Source: an uncultured Actinomyces sp. (GTDB taxonomy: Bacteria > Actinomycetota > Actinomycetes > Actinomycetales > Actinomycetaceae). From it: a stretch of DNA of 9,928 nucleotides. Positions 1 to 6,723 of the stretch are shown in pieces. Each line of letters opens with the position of its first letter. Position 1 is the first letter of the stretch. Under the pieces are notes generated by a model, which saw only the letters and a program-made list of their open reading frames with translations, was not told the origin of the DNA and made no database searches. A program made the position numbers and the translations under genes. The stretch lies in the NCBI GenBank assembly GCA_945949035.1, contig CAMFDH010000034.1, positions 1-9,928 on the forward strand. Direction: 5' to 3'.

Positions 1-1120
1 GTCCAAGGCCGCGAAGTTCGGTGGAGGGGAACTCTTGAATCTCATACTCGTTGCGCACCGAGGACGAGTCGATGGCGGTGGCCGTCTTGGCGTCGGTGAG
101 GATGGTCCAGCGCGGAGCGATATCAACCAGTCGGGCGGCGAGGTTAACCGAGGGGCCAAAGACATCGCCGCTGCGAGAGAAGACATCGCCCTGGATGAAT
201 GAGGCGCGAACGGGAAGGACACCCTCGGCCATCTTGAGGCTGTCGATGAGGCTGGTAACAACCTCGAGGCCCGTTTCGAGGTCGTCGGCAATGAAGAACA
301 CGGAGTCGCCGATCATCTTGACGACGCGTCCTCCGGCGGAGGTGACCACGGTGCGGCAGAGGTACTCAAAGCGTTCCACCAGCCCGACCAGGTCGGCCCC
401 CATGACCGAGGCGGTATGGGTGTAGGAGGACATGTCGACAAACCCGAAGGAGCGACTGAGGGGGAAGCGGCGCTTAGAGTGGTCGGTTCCGCGGCCCGCG
501 ATCTCTCGCGTCATACGTTCGATCAGCGAGTACATTCGTCGACGCCAGGCGTAGACCATCTGTTCTTCCAGGGCCTGCACCATCTGCTGCATCTCATCGA
601 TGGCGACGACGCGGGCGGAGGTGTCATCTAGACCGAGGCGGCGTTCAACCCCCTCGACAAGGGCCTCAATCTCCCACAGGGCCAGCCGGTCGGTGAGGTG
701 GGCCTGTGCGCGCGCCAGGGAGGCGGCGGTGTTAGGGGCCAGCTTGGCGCGAAGTGTCGCGCTGAACCAGTTCTCGAAGACCTCGTAGTCGCGTTCGGTG
801 AATCCCACCTGGTCGTGCTCGCTGGGAGCAAATCCCATCTCTAACAGGTAGGTATGTACCTCCTCGATAGAGATTCCCGATCGCTCCGCAAAGTCATTGG
901 CCGTTAGCGTCGGTTCGCCTCCGAGTAGGAGATCCCGGTATTCATCCAATGTCCTCGACTCAACCTCGCGGCCCACAAGCTCTCCATCTCCATCAACCAT
1001 TCCGAAGTCACCGACCCCACTGCGCATTTCAAGTAGCTCCGGTAGTTCGTGCACGCGGATCACTTCCGGAGCCTCGTTGACGCTTCGGTCAGCAAGAGGG
1101 TCAAGTGTGGCGTGAGTCAC
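1..1120 (-). CDS. Class III adenylate cyclase with Rv1264-like N-terminal regulatory region (3' end outside window)
   Basis: Predicted to make cAMP from ATP. Reading the minus strand from GTG at 1120 gives 373 codons before the left edge. The class III catalytic domain spans about residue 222 onward. Visible residues are metal-binding Asp229 (GFVDMSS) and Asp272 (KMIGDS), adenine-selecting Lys268 and Asp319 (DVFGPSVN), and transition-state Asn326 and Arg330 (SVNLAAR). This full canonical set favours an active adenylate rather than guanylate cyclase. Residues about 70-210 are mostly helical, opening with a MerR-like segment (LTANDFAERSGISIEEV). They resemble the N-terminal regulatory region of mycobacterial Rv1264/Rv2212-type cyclases, which is pH-responsive in Rv1264. 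No membrane segment is seen, so it is probably cytosolic. The last visible residues (LRGLG) are usual near the end of the fold, so little is missing. The GTG start is chosen because an in-frame stop sits directly before it and a -10 box lies 6 bp upstream. ATG at codon 32, with GGAG upstream, is an alternative start. Confidence 0.9.
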   Translation of the reverse strand, partial: MTHATLDPLADRSVNEAPEVIRVHELPELLEMRSGVGDFGMVDGDGELVGREVESRTLDEYRDLLLGGEPTLTANDFAERSGISIEEVHTYLLEMGFAPSEHDQVGFTERDYEVFENWFSATLRAKLAPNTAASLARAQAHLTDRLALWEIEALVEGVERRLGLDDTSARVVAIDEMQQMVQALEEQMVYAWRRRMYSLIERMTREIAGRGTDHSKRRFPLSRSFGFVDMSSYTHTASVMGADLVGLVERFEYLCRTVVTSAGGRVVKMIGDSVFFIADDLETGLEVVTSLIDSLKMAEGVLPVRASFIQGDVFSRSGDVFGPSVNLAARLVDIAPRWTILTDAKTATAIDSSSVRNEYEIQEFPSTELRGLG

Positions 1121-1126
1121 TTATGA

Positions 1127-1132
1127 AGTGTA
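1127..1132 (-). promoter_or_regulatory. -10 element (TACACT) of a leaderless promoter for the adenylate cyclase
   Basis: On the minus strand TACACT is followed by exactly six bases (TCATAA) and then the GTG start at 1120. In actinobacteria, transcription usually begins 6-7 bp after the TANNNT box, so the mRNA should start on the start codon itself. There is no well-spaced Shine-Dalgarno for this start (GAGG lies 14 bp away). No convincing -35 hexamer is seen. The same geometry recurs at four other genes in the window. Confidence 0.6.
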
Positions 1133-1282
1133 ACCCTCACGCTGAGATTCGCCTAGTCAGCCTACCGCTGCTAGCCGACCACTTGACCCGCAAGAGCAGG
1201 CAAATCTTCAGGACATCATCTTAGAACGAAAATATGACGACCCTGACACTCCTTGCCGCCTGTGCGCCACGTCCCGCCACTC

Positions 1283-1315
1283 CCCACCCTGACCGGCCAC
1301 ACCACGTAGGGTGGG
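1283..1315. repeat. Inverted repeat CCCACCCT / AGGGTGGG upstream of the DUF885 gene
   Basis: A perfect 8-bp inverted repeat has its left arm at 1283-1290 and right arm at 1308-1315, separated by 17 bp. The right arm covers most of the predicted -10 box and ends three bases before the ATG at 1319. If the promoter is leaderless, as its spacing suggests, the repeat would not be transcribed and would act, if at all, as a DNA operator. A chance match in GC-rich sequence is possible. Confidence 0.35.
1307..1312 (+). promoter_or_regulatory. -10 element (TAGGGT) of a leaderless promoter for the DUF885-maf unit
   Basis: TAGGGT ends six bases before the ATG at 1319, the spacing that puts the transcript start on the A of the ATG. 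The overlapping AGGGTGG could be read as a weak ribosome-binding site if transcription began further upstream, so this case is less clean than the others. No -35 match is apparent. Confidence 0.55.
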
Positions 1316-1318
1316 TCC

Positions 1319-3043
1319 ATGGAAAAGCCAGAAACACCAGCAACTCAATCGAATCAACGCAACTGGAGCGAACTGGACCGGGCGGCTGACCGCTATATCC
1401 ACGACATCGTCGTCCTCGATCCCATCGCCGCAACCGACTGGGGTATGGGCGATGATCCCAGCGCCCTACCCGACCTCTCCCCCGAAGGTTTCGCCGCGCG
1501 CGCCGCCCTGGACGAGAGGTTCTTGGCTGAACTTCCCAACATCAAACTTGAGGACGAGGTCGACCGCATCACCGCAGATGCTCTGACTGACCGCCTCACC
1601 CTGGCTCAGCAGTTGCACGCGGGCCGGGAGGATAGCGGCGAACTGAACAACATCGCCTCCCCCCTGCAGGGTGTCAAGGATGCCTTCTCGCTCATGCCCA
1701 CCGAGACTGCTGGGGACTGGGGGGCCGTCTTCGAGCGGATGCGCAATGTCCCGCAGGCACTGAAGCAGTACGCCCGCTCACTTGCCTACGCCGCCGAGGG
1801 AGGCCGGGTGGCAGCCCGCCGTCAGGTCGAAATCGGGATCAGGCAGGCCGCGACGATCGGCACCCCCGGCTCAAGTGGTGCGTTCTTCGAGCAGCTGGGG
1901 CGGCAGTGTCCGGCCGGCATCGCCCGACAGATCGGCGAGAAGAAGATCGATGAAGCCGTCGCTGAAGCCTCGCGTTCATATCTTTGGCTCAGCGGTTGGC
2001 TCAAGGACATCCTGCTTCCACTGGCTCCAGAAGAGGACGCTGTCGGCCGTGAACGCTACGAACTGTTCTCCGCCCTGTTCGTCGGAGCCCGAGTCGACCT
2101 CGACGAAACCTATGAGTGGGGTCTCGCGGAGCTAGCCGACATCGTCGCGGAGCAGCAGCGCATTGCGGACACGCTCTACGGCAGTGGCACCCCGATCCTT
2201 CAGGCTTTCGACAATCTCAATGCCGACTCCCGCTACCAGCTGCACGGTGAGGCCGAACTGCACGCCTGGCTGCAGAGCACCGGGGACCGGGCCATCGCGG
2301 ACCTCAACGGTAAGCAGTTTGATATTGCCCCTGAACTGCAGGTTCTTCAGGCCCGCATCGCACCCTCTAAGGAGGGTGGGGTGTGGTACACGGGACCGTC
2401 AGCCGACTTCTCACGTCCCGGGCAGATGTGGTGGTCCATTCCCGAGGGCGAGGACGTGTTCCACACCTGGCAGGAAAAGACCACCGTCTTCCACGAGGGT
2501 ATTCCGGGCCACCACCTGCAGATCGGGCAGGCGATGTACGAGGCCGGTTCGCTGAACCTGTGGCGCCGCCTCGGCTCCTGGAACTCCGGGCACGGCGAGG
2601 GGTGGGCCCTCTACGCCGAGCAGCTCATGAAAGAGCTGGGCTACATGGCTGATCCGGGCGACCACATGGGCATGCTGGACGCCCAGCGTCTGCGTGCGGC
2701 TCGCGTCGTCCTCGACATCGGAGTCCACCTCCGTAAGCAGCGTCCGGATGGGGCCGGAGTCTGGGATGCGGCGTATGCGGAGGCATTCCTGGCCGACAAC
2801 TGCGCAATGTCGCAGGGCCAGCGTGCCTTTGAACTGGACCGCTACCTCGGCTGGCCGGGCCAGGCGCCCTCGTACAAGATTGGCCAGCGCCTCTGGGTCA
2901 ACTTGCGACGCGACTACATCGCTACGCGCCCCGAGGGTGAGATCTACAGCGACTCCGAGAAGAAGTTCCACACCCTGGCCCTCTCGCAGGGCTCCCTACC
3001 CATGGATACCCTGCGACGCGCGGTCCTCGGGGGCGCCGCTTGA
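1319..3043 (+). CDS. DUF885 family protein, predicted zinc metallopeptidase
   Basis: A 574-residue protein, a normal length for full-size DUF885 proteins (about 550-600). The family signature is intact: HEGIPGHHLQ at residues 392-401 and HGEGWALYAEQL beginning at His425. By analogy with zinc peptidases, His392, Glu393 and His398 or His399 would form the metal and catalytic site, with Glu427 or Glu434 as a third ligand. The spacing is wider than classic HExxH, as is usual in this family. The N-terminus (MEKPETPATQ) has no signal peptide or lipobox and no membrane helix is seen, so it is likely cytoplasmic. Members are generally annotated as peptidases; I do not know a substrate for this one. 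It is the first gene of a unit with maf, whose start overlaps its stop by 4 bp. The ATG at 1319 is supported by the correctly spaced -10 box. Family membership is firm, enzymatic activity is inferred. Confidence 0.9.
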   Translation: MEKPETPATQSNQRNWSELDRAADRYIHDIVVLDPIAATDWGMGDDPSALPDLSPEGFAARAALDERFLAELPNIKLEDEVDRITADALTDRLTLAQQLHAGREDSGELNNIASPLQGVKDAFSLMPTETAGDWGAVFERMRNVPQALKQYARSLAYAAEGGRVAARRQVEIGIRQAATIGTPGSSGAFFEQLGRQCPAGIARQIGEKKIDEAVAEASRSYLWLSGWLKDILLPLAPEEDAVGRERYELFSALFVGARVDLDETYEWGLAELADIVAEQQRIADTLYGSGTPILQAFDNLNADSRYQLHGEAELHAWLQSTGDRAIADLNGKQFDIAPELQVLQARIAPSKEGGVWYTGPSADFSRPGQMWWSIPEGEDVFHTWQEKTTVFHEGIPGHHLQIGQAMYEAGSLNLWRRLGSWNSGHGEGWALYAEQLMKELGYMADPGDHMGMLDAQRLRAARVVLDIGVHLRKQRPDGAGVWDAAYAEAFLADNCAMSQGQRAFELDRYLGWPGQAPSYKIGQRLWVNLRRDYIATRPEGEIYSDSEKKFHTLALSQGSLPMDTLRRAVLGGAA

Positions 3044-3711
3044 GCCGGTCGGACCGGGTGCGCCTGGTTCTTGGTTCCAGGTCTCCGGCCCGCCTCTCCA
3101 CCCTGCGCAATGCGGGGATCGACCCAATCGTGGTGGTTTCCGACCTCGACGAGGACGCCCTGCTGGCAACTTTGAACCCCGACGCCACACCGGAACAGAT
3201 TGTCGGGGCTCTCGCCCTCGGCAAGGCCATGGAGGTGGCGGAAGGACTCTCCACCGAGATCAAACGGGGCGAAACTGAAGACAGGACGCGCCTGGTCATC
3301 CTCGGCTGCGACTCCATGCTGCACATCAACGGGCGCATGGTGGGCAAACCCCACTCTCCCGAGGTGGCGAAAGAACGCATCCGCGAGATGCGCGGCGGTG
3401 ACGCGGTGCTGTGGACGGGACACGCTGTAGTTGAGGTTGCGGAGGACGGCGCGGTTGGCTCACCCCAGGTGGCCTCCGCGTCAACCATCGTTCACTTTGG
3501 GGAAATCTCCGACGAGGAGATCGATGCCTATGTTGCCAGCGGTGAACCGCTAGAGGTGGCGGGTTCCTTCACCATCGATGGGCTGGGCGGACCCTTCATC
3601 AGGGGTGTTACAGGTGATCCCCACTCCGTTGTCGGTGTCTCGCTGCCCCTGCTTCGCGACCTCGTCTCCAGGCTCGGTATTTTCTGGCCGGACCTGTGGA
3701 CCAGCAAGTGA
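3040..3711 (+). CDS. maf: Maf family nucleoside triphosphate pyrophosphatase
   Basis: Maf proteins hydrolyse non-canonical or pyrimidine nucleoside triphosphates to the monophosphate plus pyrophosphate; the dTTP/UTP or modified-base preference cannot be read here. The 223-residue product has the Maf signatures: GSRSPAR at 12-18 (phosphate-binding Ser/Arg), LGCDSML with catalytic-type Asp91, GKP with Lys103, RGGDAVLWTGHAVV at 119-131, and the C-terminal block GSFTIDGLGGPFI to TGDPHSVVGVSLPLLR. That C-terminal block is the actinobacterial form. The start is ambiguous. TTG at 3040 overlaps the upstream TGA stop (TTGA), suggesting translational coupling. GTG at 3058 would give MRLVLGSRSPAR, closer to the usual Maf N-terminus. 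Neither has a strong Shine-Dalgarno. Co-transcription with the DUF885 gene is likely; elsewhere in actinobacteria maf is often near acyl-CoA carboxylase genes. Confidence 0.92.
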   Translation: MSRSDRVRLVLGSRSPARLSTLRNAGIDPIVVVSDLDEDALLATLNPDATPEQIVGALALGKAMEVAEGLSTEIKRGETEDRTRLVILGCDSMLHINGRMVGKPHSPEVAKERIREMRGGDAVLWTGHAVVEVAEDGAVGSPQVASASTIVHFGEISDEEIDAYVASGEPLEVAGSFTIDGLGGPFIRGVTGDPHSVVGVSLPLLRDLVSRLGIFWPDLWTSK

Positions 3712-3728
3712 CCTGGGTCCCACACGGC

Positions 3729-3734
3729 TAAGGT
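3729..3734 (+). promoter_or_regulatory. -10 element (TAAGGT) of a leaderless promoter for dapD
   Basis: TAAGGT ends six bases before the dapD ATG at 3741, in the 29-bp gap after maf. No Shine-Dalgarno lies between them. dapD therefore probably has its own leaderless transcript in addition to any read-through from DUF885-maf. GTGACC at 3708-3713 is the nearest -35-like string but sits only 15 bp away. Confidence 0.6.
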
Positions 3735-3740
3735 AGTTGT

Positions 3741-4718
3741 ATGAGTGAAATGTTGGCATGGGGCATTGGCCTCGCGACCGTTACCGACTCGGGTAAGACA
3801 CTTGATGTCTGGTACCCGGAACCGCACCTTGGACCCGCACCTGAAGGCTGGGATCCAGAGCTGCTGACCAAACTGGCCAGCCTGGAAGCCCGGGATGAGA
3901 CGCGGCGGGTTCACACCTCCGTCGTCCGTGTTACCTCAGACCTGCGGGATCAACCGACCTCGACCGCAGATGCCTACCTGCGCCTGCACCTGCTGTCGCA
4001 CCGGCTAGCAGCCCCAAACACCATCAACCTCGACGGGATCCGCTCGCGACTGCCGGTGGTGGCGTGGACCTCCGCGGGGCCGTGCGCGGTTGAAGACTTT
4101 GAGGAAACACGGTTCCGCCTGCGGGCCCACTACCGCCACCCGGTTATCCTCACCGGCGTCGACAAGTTCCCGCCCATGGTGAACTACGTGGTTCCCGAGG
4201 GCGTACGCATCGCGTCGGGGGCCAGGGTGCGCCTCGGCGCTCACCTCGCCGCCGGCACGGTGGTGATGCACGCGGGCTTCGTCAACTACAACGCTGGGTC
4301 CGTCGGGCGCGCCACCATCGAGGGGCGCCTCTCCCAGGGCGTGGTGGTCGGAGAAGGGACGCATGTCGGTGGGGGCGCCTCGACCATGGGCCGCGTTATC
4401 GGCGCGGCTGATGAACGGGTCAGTCTGGGCAGTAACTGTGTCCTCGGCTCTAACTCCGGCCTGGGCATCCCCCTCGGGGATGACTGCGTGGTCGAAGCCG
4501 GTGTCTTTGTCACCGCCAACACCCGCGTCTCACTTCTTCCCGGAGGTGGTGTGGTCCCGGACTCTCACGGTTCCTTCATCAACCCCAAGCTGGTTCCGGC
4601 CTCACGCCTCGCCGGGGCCTCAAACGTCCTCTTCCGCCGCAACTCGCTGACCGGTTCCATCGAGGCACTGGGACGCGGAGGTTCAACCATCATCCTGGCT
4701 TCCGGAGAGGGCGCTTAG
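3741..4718 (+). CDS. dapD: 2,3,4,5-tetrahydropyridine-2,6-dicarboxylate N-succinyltransferase (actinobacterial type)
   Basis: DapD transfers succinyl from succinyl-CoA to tetrahydrodipicolinate in the succinylase branch of meso-diaminopimelate and lysine synthesis, feeding cell-wall precursors. The 325-residue product matches the actinobacterial DapD length (Mycobacterium Rv1201c is about 317). The N-terminal domain runs to about residue 145. A left-handed beta-helix of imperfect hexapeptide repeats follows at about 150-265, with FVNYNAGSVG, IEGRLSQGVVVGEGTHVGGG and LGSNSGLGIPLGDDCVVEAG. Glu194 in IEGRLS should correspond to the catalytic Glu of the mycobacterial enzyme; this is my alignment from memory. 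The family acts as a trimer with active sites between subunits. The gene is 29 bp after maf and converges on gltA across a strong hairpin. The partner aminotransferase gene dapC, often adjacent in actinobacteria, is not in the window. Confidence 0.95.
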   Translation: MSEMLAWGIGLATVTDSGKTLDVWYPEPHLGPAPEGWDPELLTKLASLEARDETRRVHTSVVRVTSDLRDQPTSTADAYLRLHLLSHRLAAPNTINLDGIRSRLPVVAWTSAGPCAVEDFEETRFRLRAHYRHPVILTGVDKFPPMVNYVVPEGVRIASGARVRLGAHLAAGTVVMHAGFVNYNAGSVGRATIEGRLSQGVVVGEGTHVGGGASTMGRVIGAADERVSLGSNCVLGSNSGLGIPLGDDCVVEAGVFVTANTRVSLLPGGGVVPDSHGSFINPKLVPASRLAGASNVLFRRNSLTGSIEALGRGGSTIILASGEGA

Positions 4719-4736
4719 CCACTCCCCCAGACATCC

Positions 4737-4785
4737 GAAGGGGCCGAAAGCAACCCGATTCTCAGTGGTTGCTTTCGGCCCCTTC
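4737..4785. terminator. Long perfect hairpin between convergent dapD and gltA, probable bidirectional terminator
   Basis: The 19-base arms GAAGGGGCCGAAAGCAACC (4737-4755) and GGTTGCTTTCGGCCCCTTC (4767-4785) are perfectly complementary around an 11-base loop. It starts 18 bp after the dapD stop and lies 15 bp beyond the gltA stop, so it can end transcripts from both sides. Neither side has a long T-tract, which is common for actinobacterial terminators. It could also act as a transcript-end stabiliser. Confidence 0.85.
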
Positions 4786-4800
4786 AGTCTGTTCGAAAAA

Positions 4801-6141
4801 CTAGCCGTCGCGACGGGCCCGTGCGCGCAGCGGCACGTAGTCACGCATGACCTCACCGCGGTAGACCTGGCGAGGACGTCCGATCTTGGTCTGCGGGTCG
4901 TTGATCATCTCGCGGTACTGAGCGATCCAACCGGGCAGGCGACCGAGGGCGAACAGCGGGGTGAACATCTTCGGCGGGAAGCCCATGGCCGAGTAGATGA
5001 GGCCCGTGTAGAAGTCAACGTTCGGGTAGAGCTTGCGCTGAATGAAGTACTCATCCGCGAGGGCGATCTCTTCGAGTTCCATCGCGATGTCAAGCATCTG
5101 GTCCTTCTTACCCAGGCGGGCGAGGACGTCGTGAGCGCTTTCCTTAACGATGGCGGCGCGAGGATCGTAGTTCTTGTAGACGCGGTGCCCGAAGCCCATC
5201 AGCTTCACACCGGCTTCCTTGTTCTTGACCCTGTCGACATACTCCTTGACCGAACCTCCGCCGCCCACGATCTGGTTCAGCATCTTGAGGACGGCCTCAT
5301 TCGCACCCCCGTGCAGGGGACCCGAGAGCGCACCGATACCGGAGGCAACAGATGAGTAGAGGTTCGCATCAGAGGAACCCACCAGGCGCACCGTCGAGGT
5401 CGAACAGTTCTGTTCGTGGTCGGCGTGCAGGATCAGCAGCATGTCGAGGGCGCGCACCAGAGCCGGGTCGATGTCGTAGGACTGGTAGGGCATACCGAAG
5501 GTCATGCGGATGAAGTCTTCGGTGTAGCCGCGCTGGCTATCCGGGTAGAGCAGGGGCAGACCCGCCGCCCTCTTAGCGATGTACGAGATCATGGTGGGCA
5601 TCTTGGCGATCAAGAGCACCAGGGCTCGGTCCAGCTGTTCGGGATCGTGGGGATCCAGCGTCTCTTCGTAGTAGGTCGCAAGCCCAGCAGTACCGGCCTG
5701 CAGGATCGCCATGGGGTGGCCGTTGTGGGGGAAGGCGGTGAAGAAGGCCTTGAAGTCCTCATGCAGCAGGCGGTGACGCTGGATGCGACGCAGGAAGCTC
5801 TCAAGCTCCTGGGCCTTGGGGAGTTCCCCGTAGATCAGCAGCCAGGCCACCTCGAGGAAAGAGGAGTGGCGGGCCAGCTGGTCAATCGGGTAACCGCGGT
5901 AGCGCAGAATGCCCGCATCACCATCGATGTAGGTGATGTCAGAGGCGCATGCCGCGGTATTGACGAACCCGTAGTCAAGGGTGACATCACCGGTTGTGGC
6001 AAGCACCTTTGAGATTGCGAAGCCATCGGAACCAACGGTTGAGGTAACACGGGGCAGCTCTACCCTGGTGTCCCCAACTGTCAGAAGCCCATCCGGCTTC
6101 TTCTCCACAGCTACCTCAGTGTCCAGGTTCTGTTCAGCCAT
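4801..6141 (-). CDS. gltA: Citrate synthase (type II)
   Basis: Condenses oxaloacetate and acetyl-CoA to citrate, the entry step of the TCA cycle. The 446-residue product has the family blocks in order: YIDGDAGILRYRGYPI at 71-86, ILHADHEQNCSTSTVR from 237, GPLHGGANEAV with His277, MGFGHRVYKNYDPR with His319, and YPNVDFYTG with Asp376. His277, His319 and Asp376 form the expected catalytic triad, with spacing close to E. coli GltA. The N-terminal 30-50 residues resemble the small domain of the hexameric Gram-negative and actinobacterial type. The ATG at 6141 is chosen because AGGAG lies 8 bp upstream and MAEQN is a typical N-terminus. The frame stays open to an ATG at 6249, but those 36 residues look like translated leader. 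It stands alone between fdxA (192 bp upstream, same strand) and the hairpin shared with dapD. Confidence 0.96.
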   Translation of the reverse strand: MAEQNLDTEVAVEKKPDGLLTVGDTRVELPRVTSTVGSDGFAISKVLATTGDVTLDYGFVNTAACASDITYIDGDAGILRYRGYPIDQLARHSSFLEVAWLLIYGELPKAQELESFLRRIQRHRLLHEDFKAFFTAFPHNGHPMAILQAGTAGLATYYEETLDPHDPEQLDRALVLLIAKMPTMISYIAKRAAGLPLLYPDSQRGYTEDFIRMTFGMPYQSYDIDPALVRALDMLLILHADHEQNCSTSTVRLVGSSDANLYSSVASGIGALSGPLHGGANEAVLKMLNQIVGGGGSVKEYVDRVKNKEAGVKLMGFGHRVYKNYDPRAAIVKESAHDVLARLGKKDQMLDIAMELEEIALADEYFIQRKLYPNVDFYTGLIYSAMGFPPKMFTPLFALGRLPGWIAQYREMINDPQTKIGRPRQVYRGEVMRDYVPLRARARRDG

Positions 6142-6149
6142 ACCCACTG

Positions 6150-6154
6150 CTCCT
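6150..6154 (-). promoter_or_regulatory. Shine-Dalgarno deciding the gltA start
   Basis: On the minus strand AGGAG is followed by eight bases (CAGTGGGT) and the ATG at 6141. No comparable site precedes the upstream in-frame ATG at 6249, so the shorter 446-residue form is preferred. Confidence 0.7.
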
Positions 6155-6225
6155 ATAAGTTCTGTTGTTTCGAGTGCCTGAGCACCAGTCTGCCTCACAC
6201 CGGCGTTTCGGGTGTTGGTCCGGTC

Positions 6226-6245
6226 ACGATAGGGACGTTCGTCCC
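6226..6245 (-). promoter_or_regulatory. Candidate gltA promoter with overlapping 14-bp palindrome
   Basis: On the minus strand TATCGT (6231-6226) fits a TANNNT -10 box and would give a leader of about 80 nt before the gltA ATG. Directly upstream, at 6232-6245, is the palindrome GGGACGTTCGTCCC (6-bp arms, 2-bp centre). That position falls in the -35/-10 spacer, where a repressor would block RNA polymerase. Neither the promoter nor a cognate regulator is proven; the palindrome itself is exact. I do not recognise it as a site for a known factor. Confidence 0.35.
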
Positions 6246-6333
6246 ACACTGGACGTCGCTAACAGTACAGCCGTGACGCGCACCTCAACACCTCGAAACT
6301 ACAGCTTACAGGGGTGAATGTGTTTGAGGTCAC

Positions 6334-6669
6334 CTAGTCCTTGAGGTGGTCGTTGATATCCGCCGGCAGCGCTTCAACCACCGGGTGGTCCATCTCGATA
6401 ACGCCGGTCTTCATTGCGCCACCGGGCGAACCGATGGTGTCGAAGAAGTCGACGTTGGCCTTGTAGTAGTCCGACCATTTATCCGGCAGATCGTCCTCGT
6501 AGAAAATCGCCTCGACCGGGCACACCGGCTCACAGGCCCCACAGTCCACGCATTCTTCCGGGTGGATGTAGAGCATCCTATTGCCCTCATAAATGCAGTC
6601 CACTGGGCATTCGTCAACGCACGCACGGTCTTTAATATCCACGCATGGTTCCGCGATGATGTAAGTCAT
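6334..6669 (-). CDS. fdxA: 7Fe ferredoxin ([3Fe-4S][4Fe-4S])
   Basis: A small low-potential electron carrier. The 111-residue product begins [20 protein letters not shown] and closely matches mycobacterial-type FdxA. By analogy with Azotobacter FdI, Cys9, Cys17 and Cys50 bind the [3Fe-4S] cluster, while Cys21, Cys40, Cys43 and Cys46 bind the [4Fe-4S] cluster; Cys25 is the usual extra cysteine. All eight are present. The C-terminal tail (about 60-111), with [18 protein letters not shown], is the normal actinobacterial extension. The ATG at 6669 is chosen because AGGAGG lies 4-5 bp upstream and MTYxIAEPC is the conserved N-terminus; the frame extends five codons further to 6684 without support. 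In many actinobacteria fdxA precedes dapC and dapD. Here the next gene on its strand is gltA, 192 bp away. Its redox partner cannot be told from the window. Confidence 0.96.
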   Translation of the reverse strand: MTYIIAEPCVDIKDRACVDECPVDCIYEGNRMLYIHPEECVDCGACEPVCPVEAIFYEDDLPDKWSDYYKANVDFFDTIGSPGGAMKTGVIEMDHPVVEALPADINDHLKD

Positions 6670-6686
6670 TGCTCCTCCTGGCAACT

Positions 6687-6692
6687 AGCTTA
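6687..6692 (-). promoter_or_regulatory. Candidate -10 element (TAAGCT) of fdxA
   Basis: On the minus strand TAAGCT lies 17 bp before the fdxA ATG, giving a short leader of about 10 nt that just includes the AGGAGG ribosome-binding site. It is back-to-back with the promoter of the divergent SH3-like gene, whose -10 is at 6712-6717, so the two polymerases would compete for a region of roughly 50 bp. No clear -35 is seen. Confidence 0.4.
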
Positions 6693-6711
6693 TCCCCCGT
6701 GTCCAGATCGC

Positions 6712-6717
6712 TAGACT
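6712..6717 (+). promoter_or_regulatory. -10 element (TAGACT) of a leaderless promoter for the small SH3-like protein
   Basis: TAGACT ends six bases (TCAAAA) before the ATG at 6724. There is no Shine-Dalgarno, so a leaderless mRNA is predicted. This picks the ATG at 6724 over the second in-frame ATG at 6733. Confidence 0.6.
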
Positions 6718-6723
6718 TCAAAA

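Noticed and set aside
51..1115. Short plus-strand open frames opposite the adenylate cyclase
   Set aside because: The minus strand is open for all 1120 bases and encodes the complete cyclase motifs; the plus-strand translations are arginine/serine-rich shadows.
1112..1120. GTGAGTCAC palindrome at the cyclase start as a cAMP-receptor (GlxR/Crp) site
   Set aside because: The two half-sites are separated by one base instead of the six in GTGA-N6-TCAC, so the spacing is wrong for that family. It is probably chance overlap with the GTG start.
2411..3488. Minus-strand open frames of 186, 159 and 188 codons opposite DUF885 and maf
   Set aside because: Their translations lack domain character, and the plus strand carries intact family motifs throughout.
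4765..6012. Plus-strand open frames of 196 and 198 codons opposite gltA
   Set aside because: Antisense shadows of citrate synthase. The first would begin inside the terminator hairpin and neither resembles a protein family.
6197..6215. Small hairpin ACACC...GGTGT in the gltA leader as a riboswitch or attenuator
   Set aside because: Five base pairs only, with no conserved riboswitch core or leader peptide visible.
6142..6249. Longer gltA start at 6249
   Set aside because: The extra 36 residues look like translated leader, have no ribosome-binding site, and would run through the candidate promoter and palindrome.
6314..6333. GGTGA...TCACC inverted repeat just after the fdxA stop as a terminator
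   Set aside because: Only 5-bp arms around a loop of about 10-12 bases and no T-tract; too weak to call.
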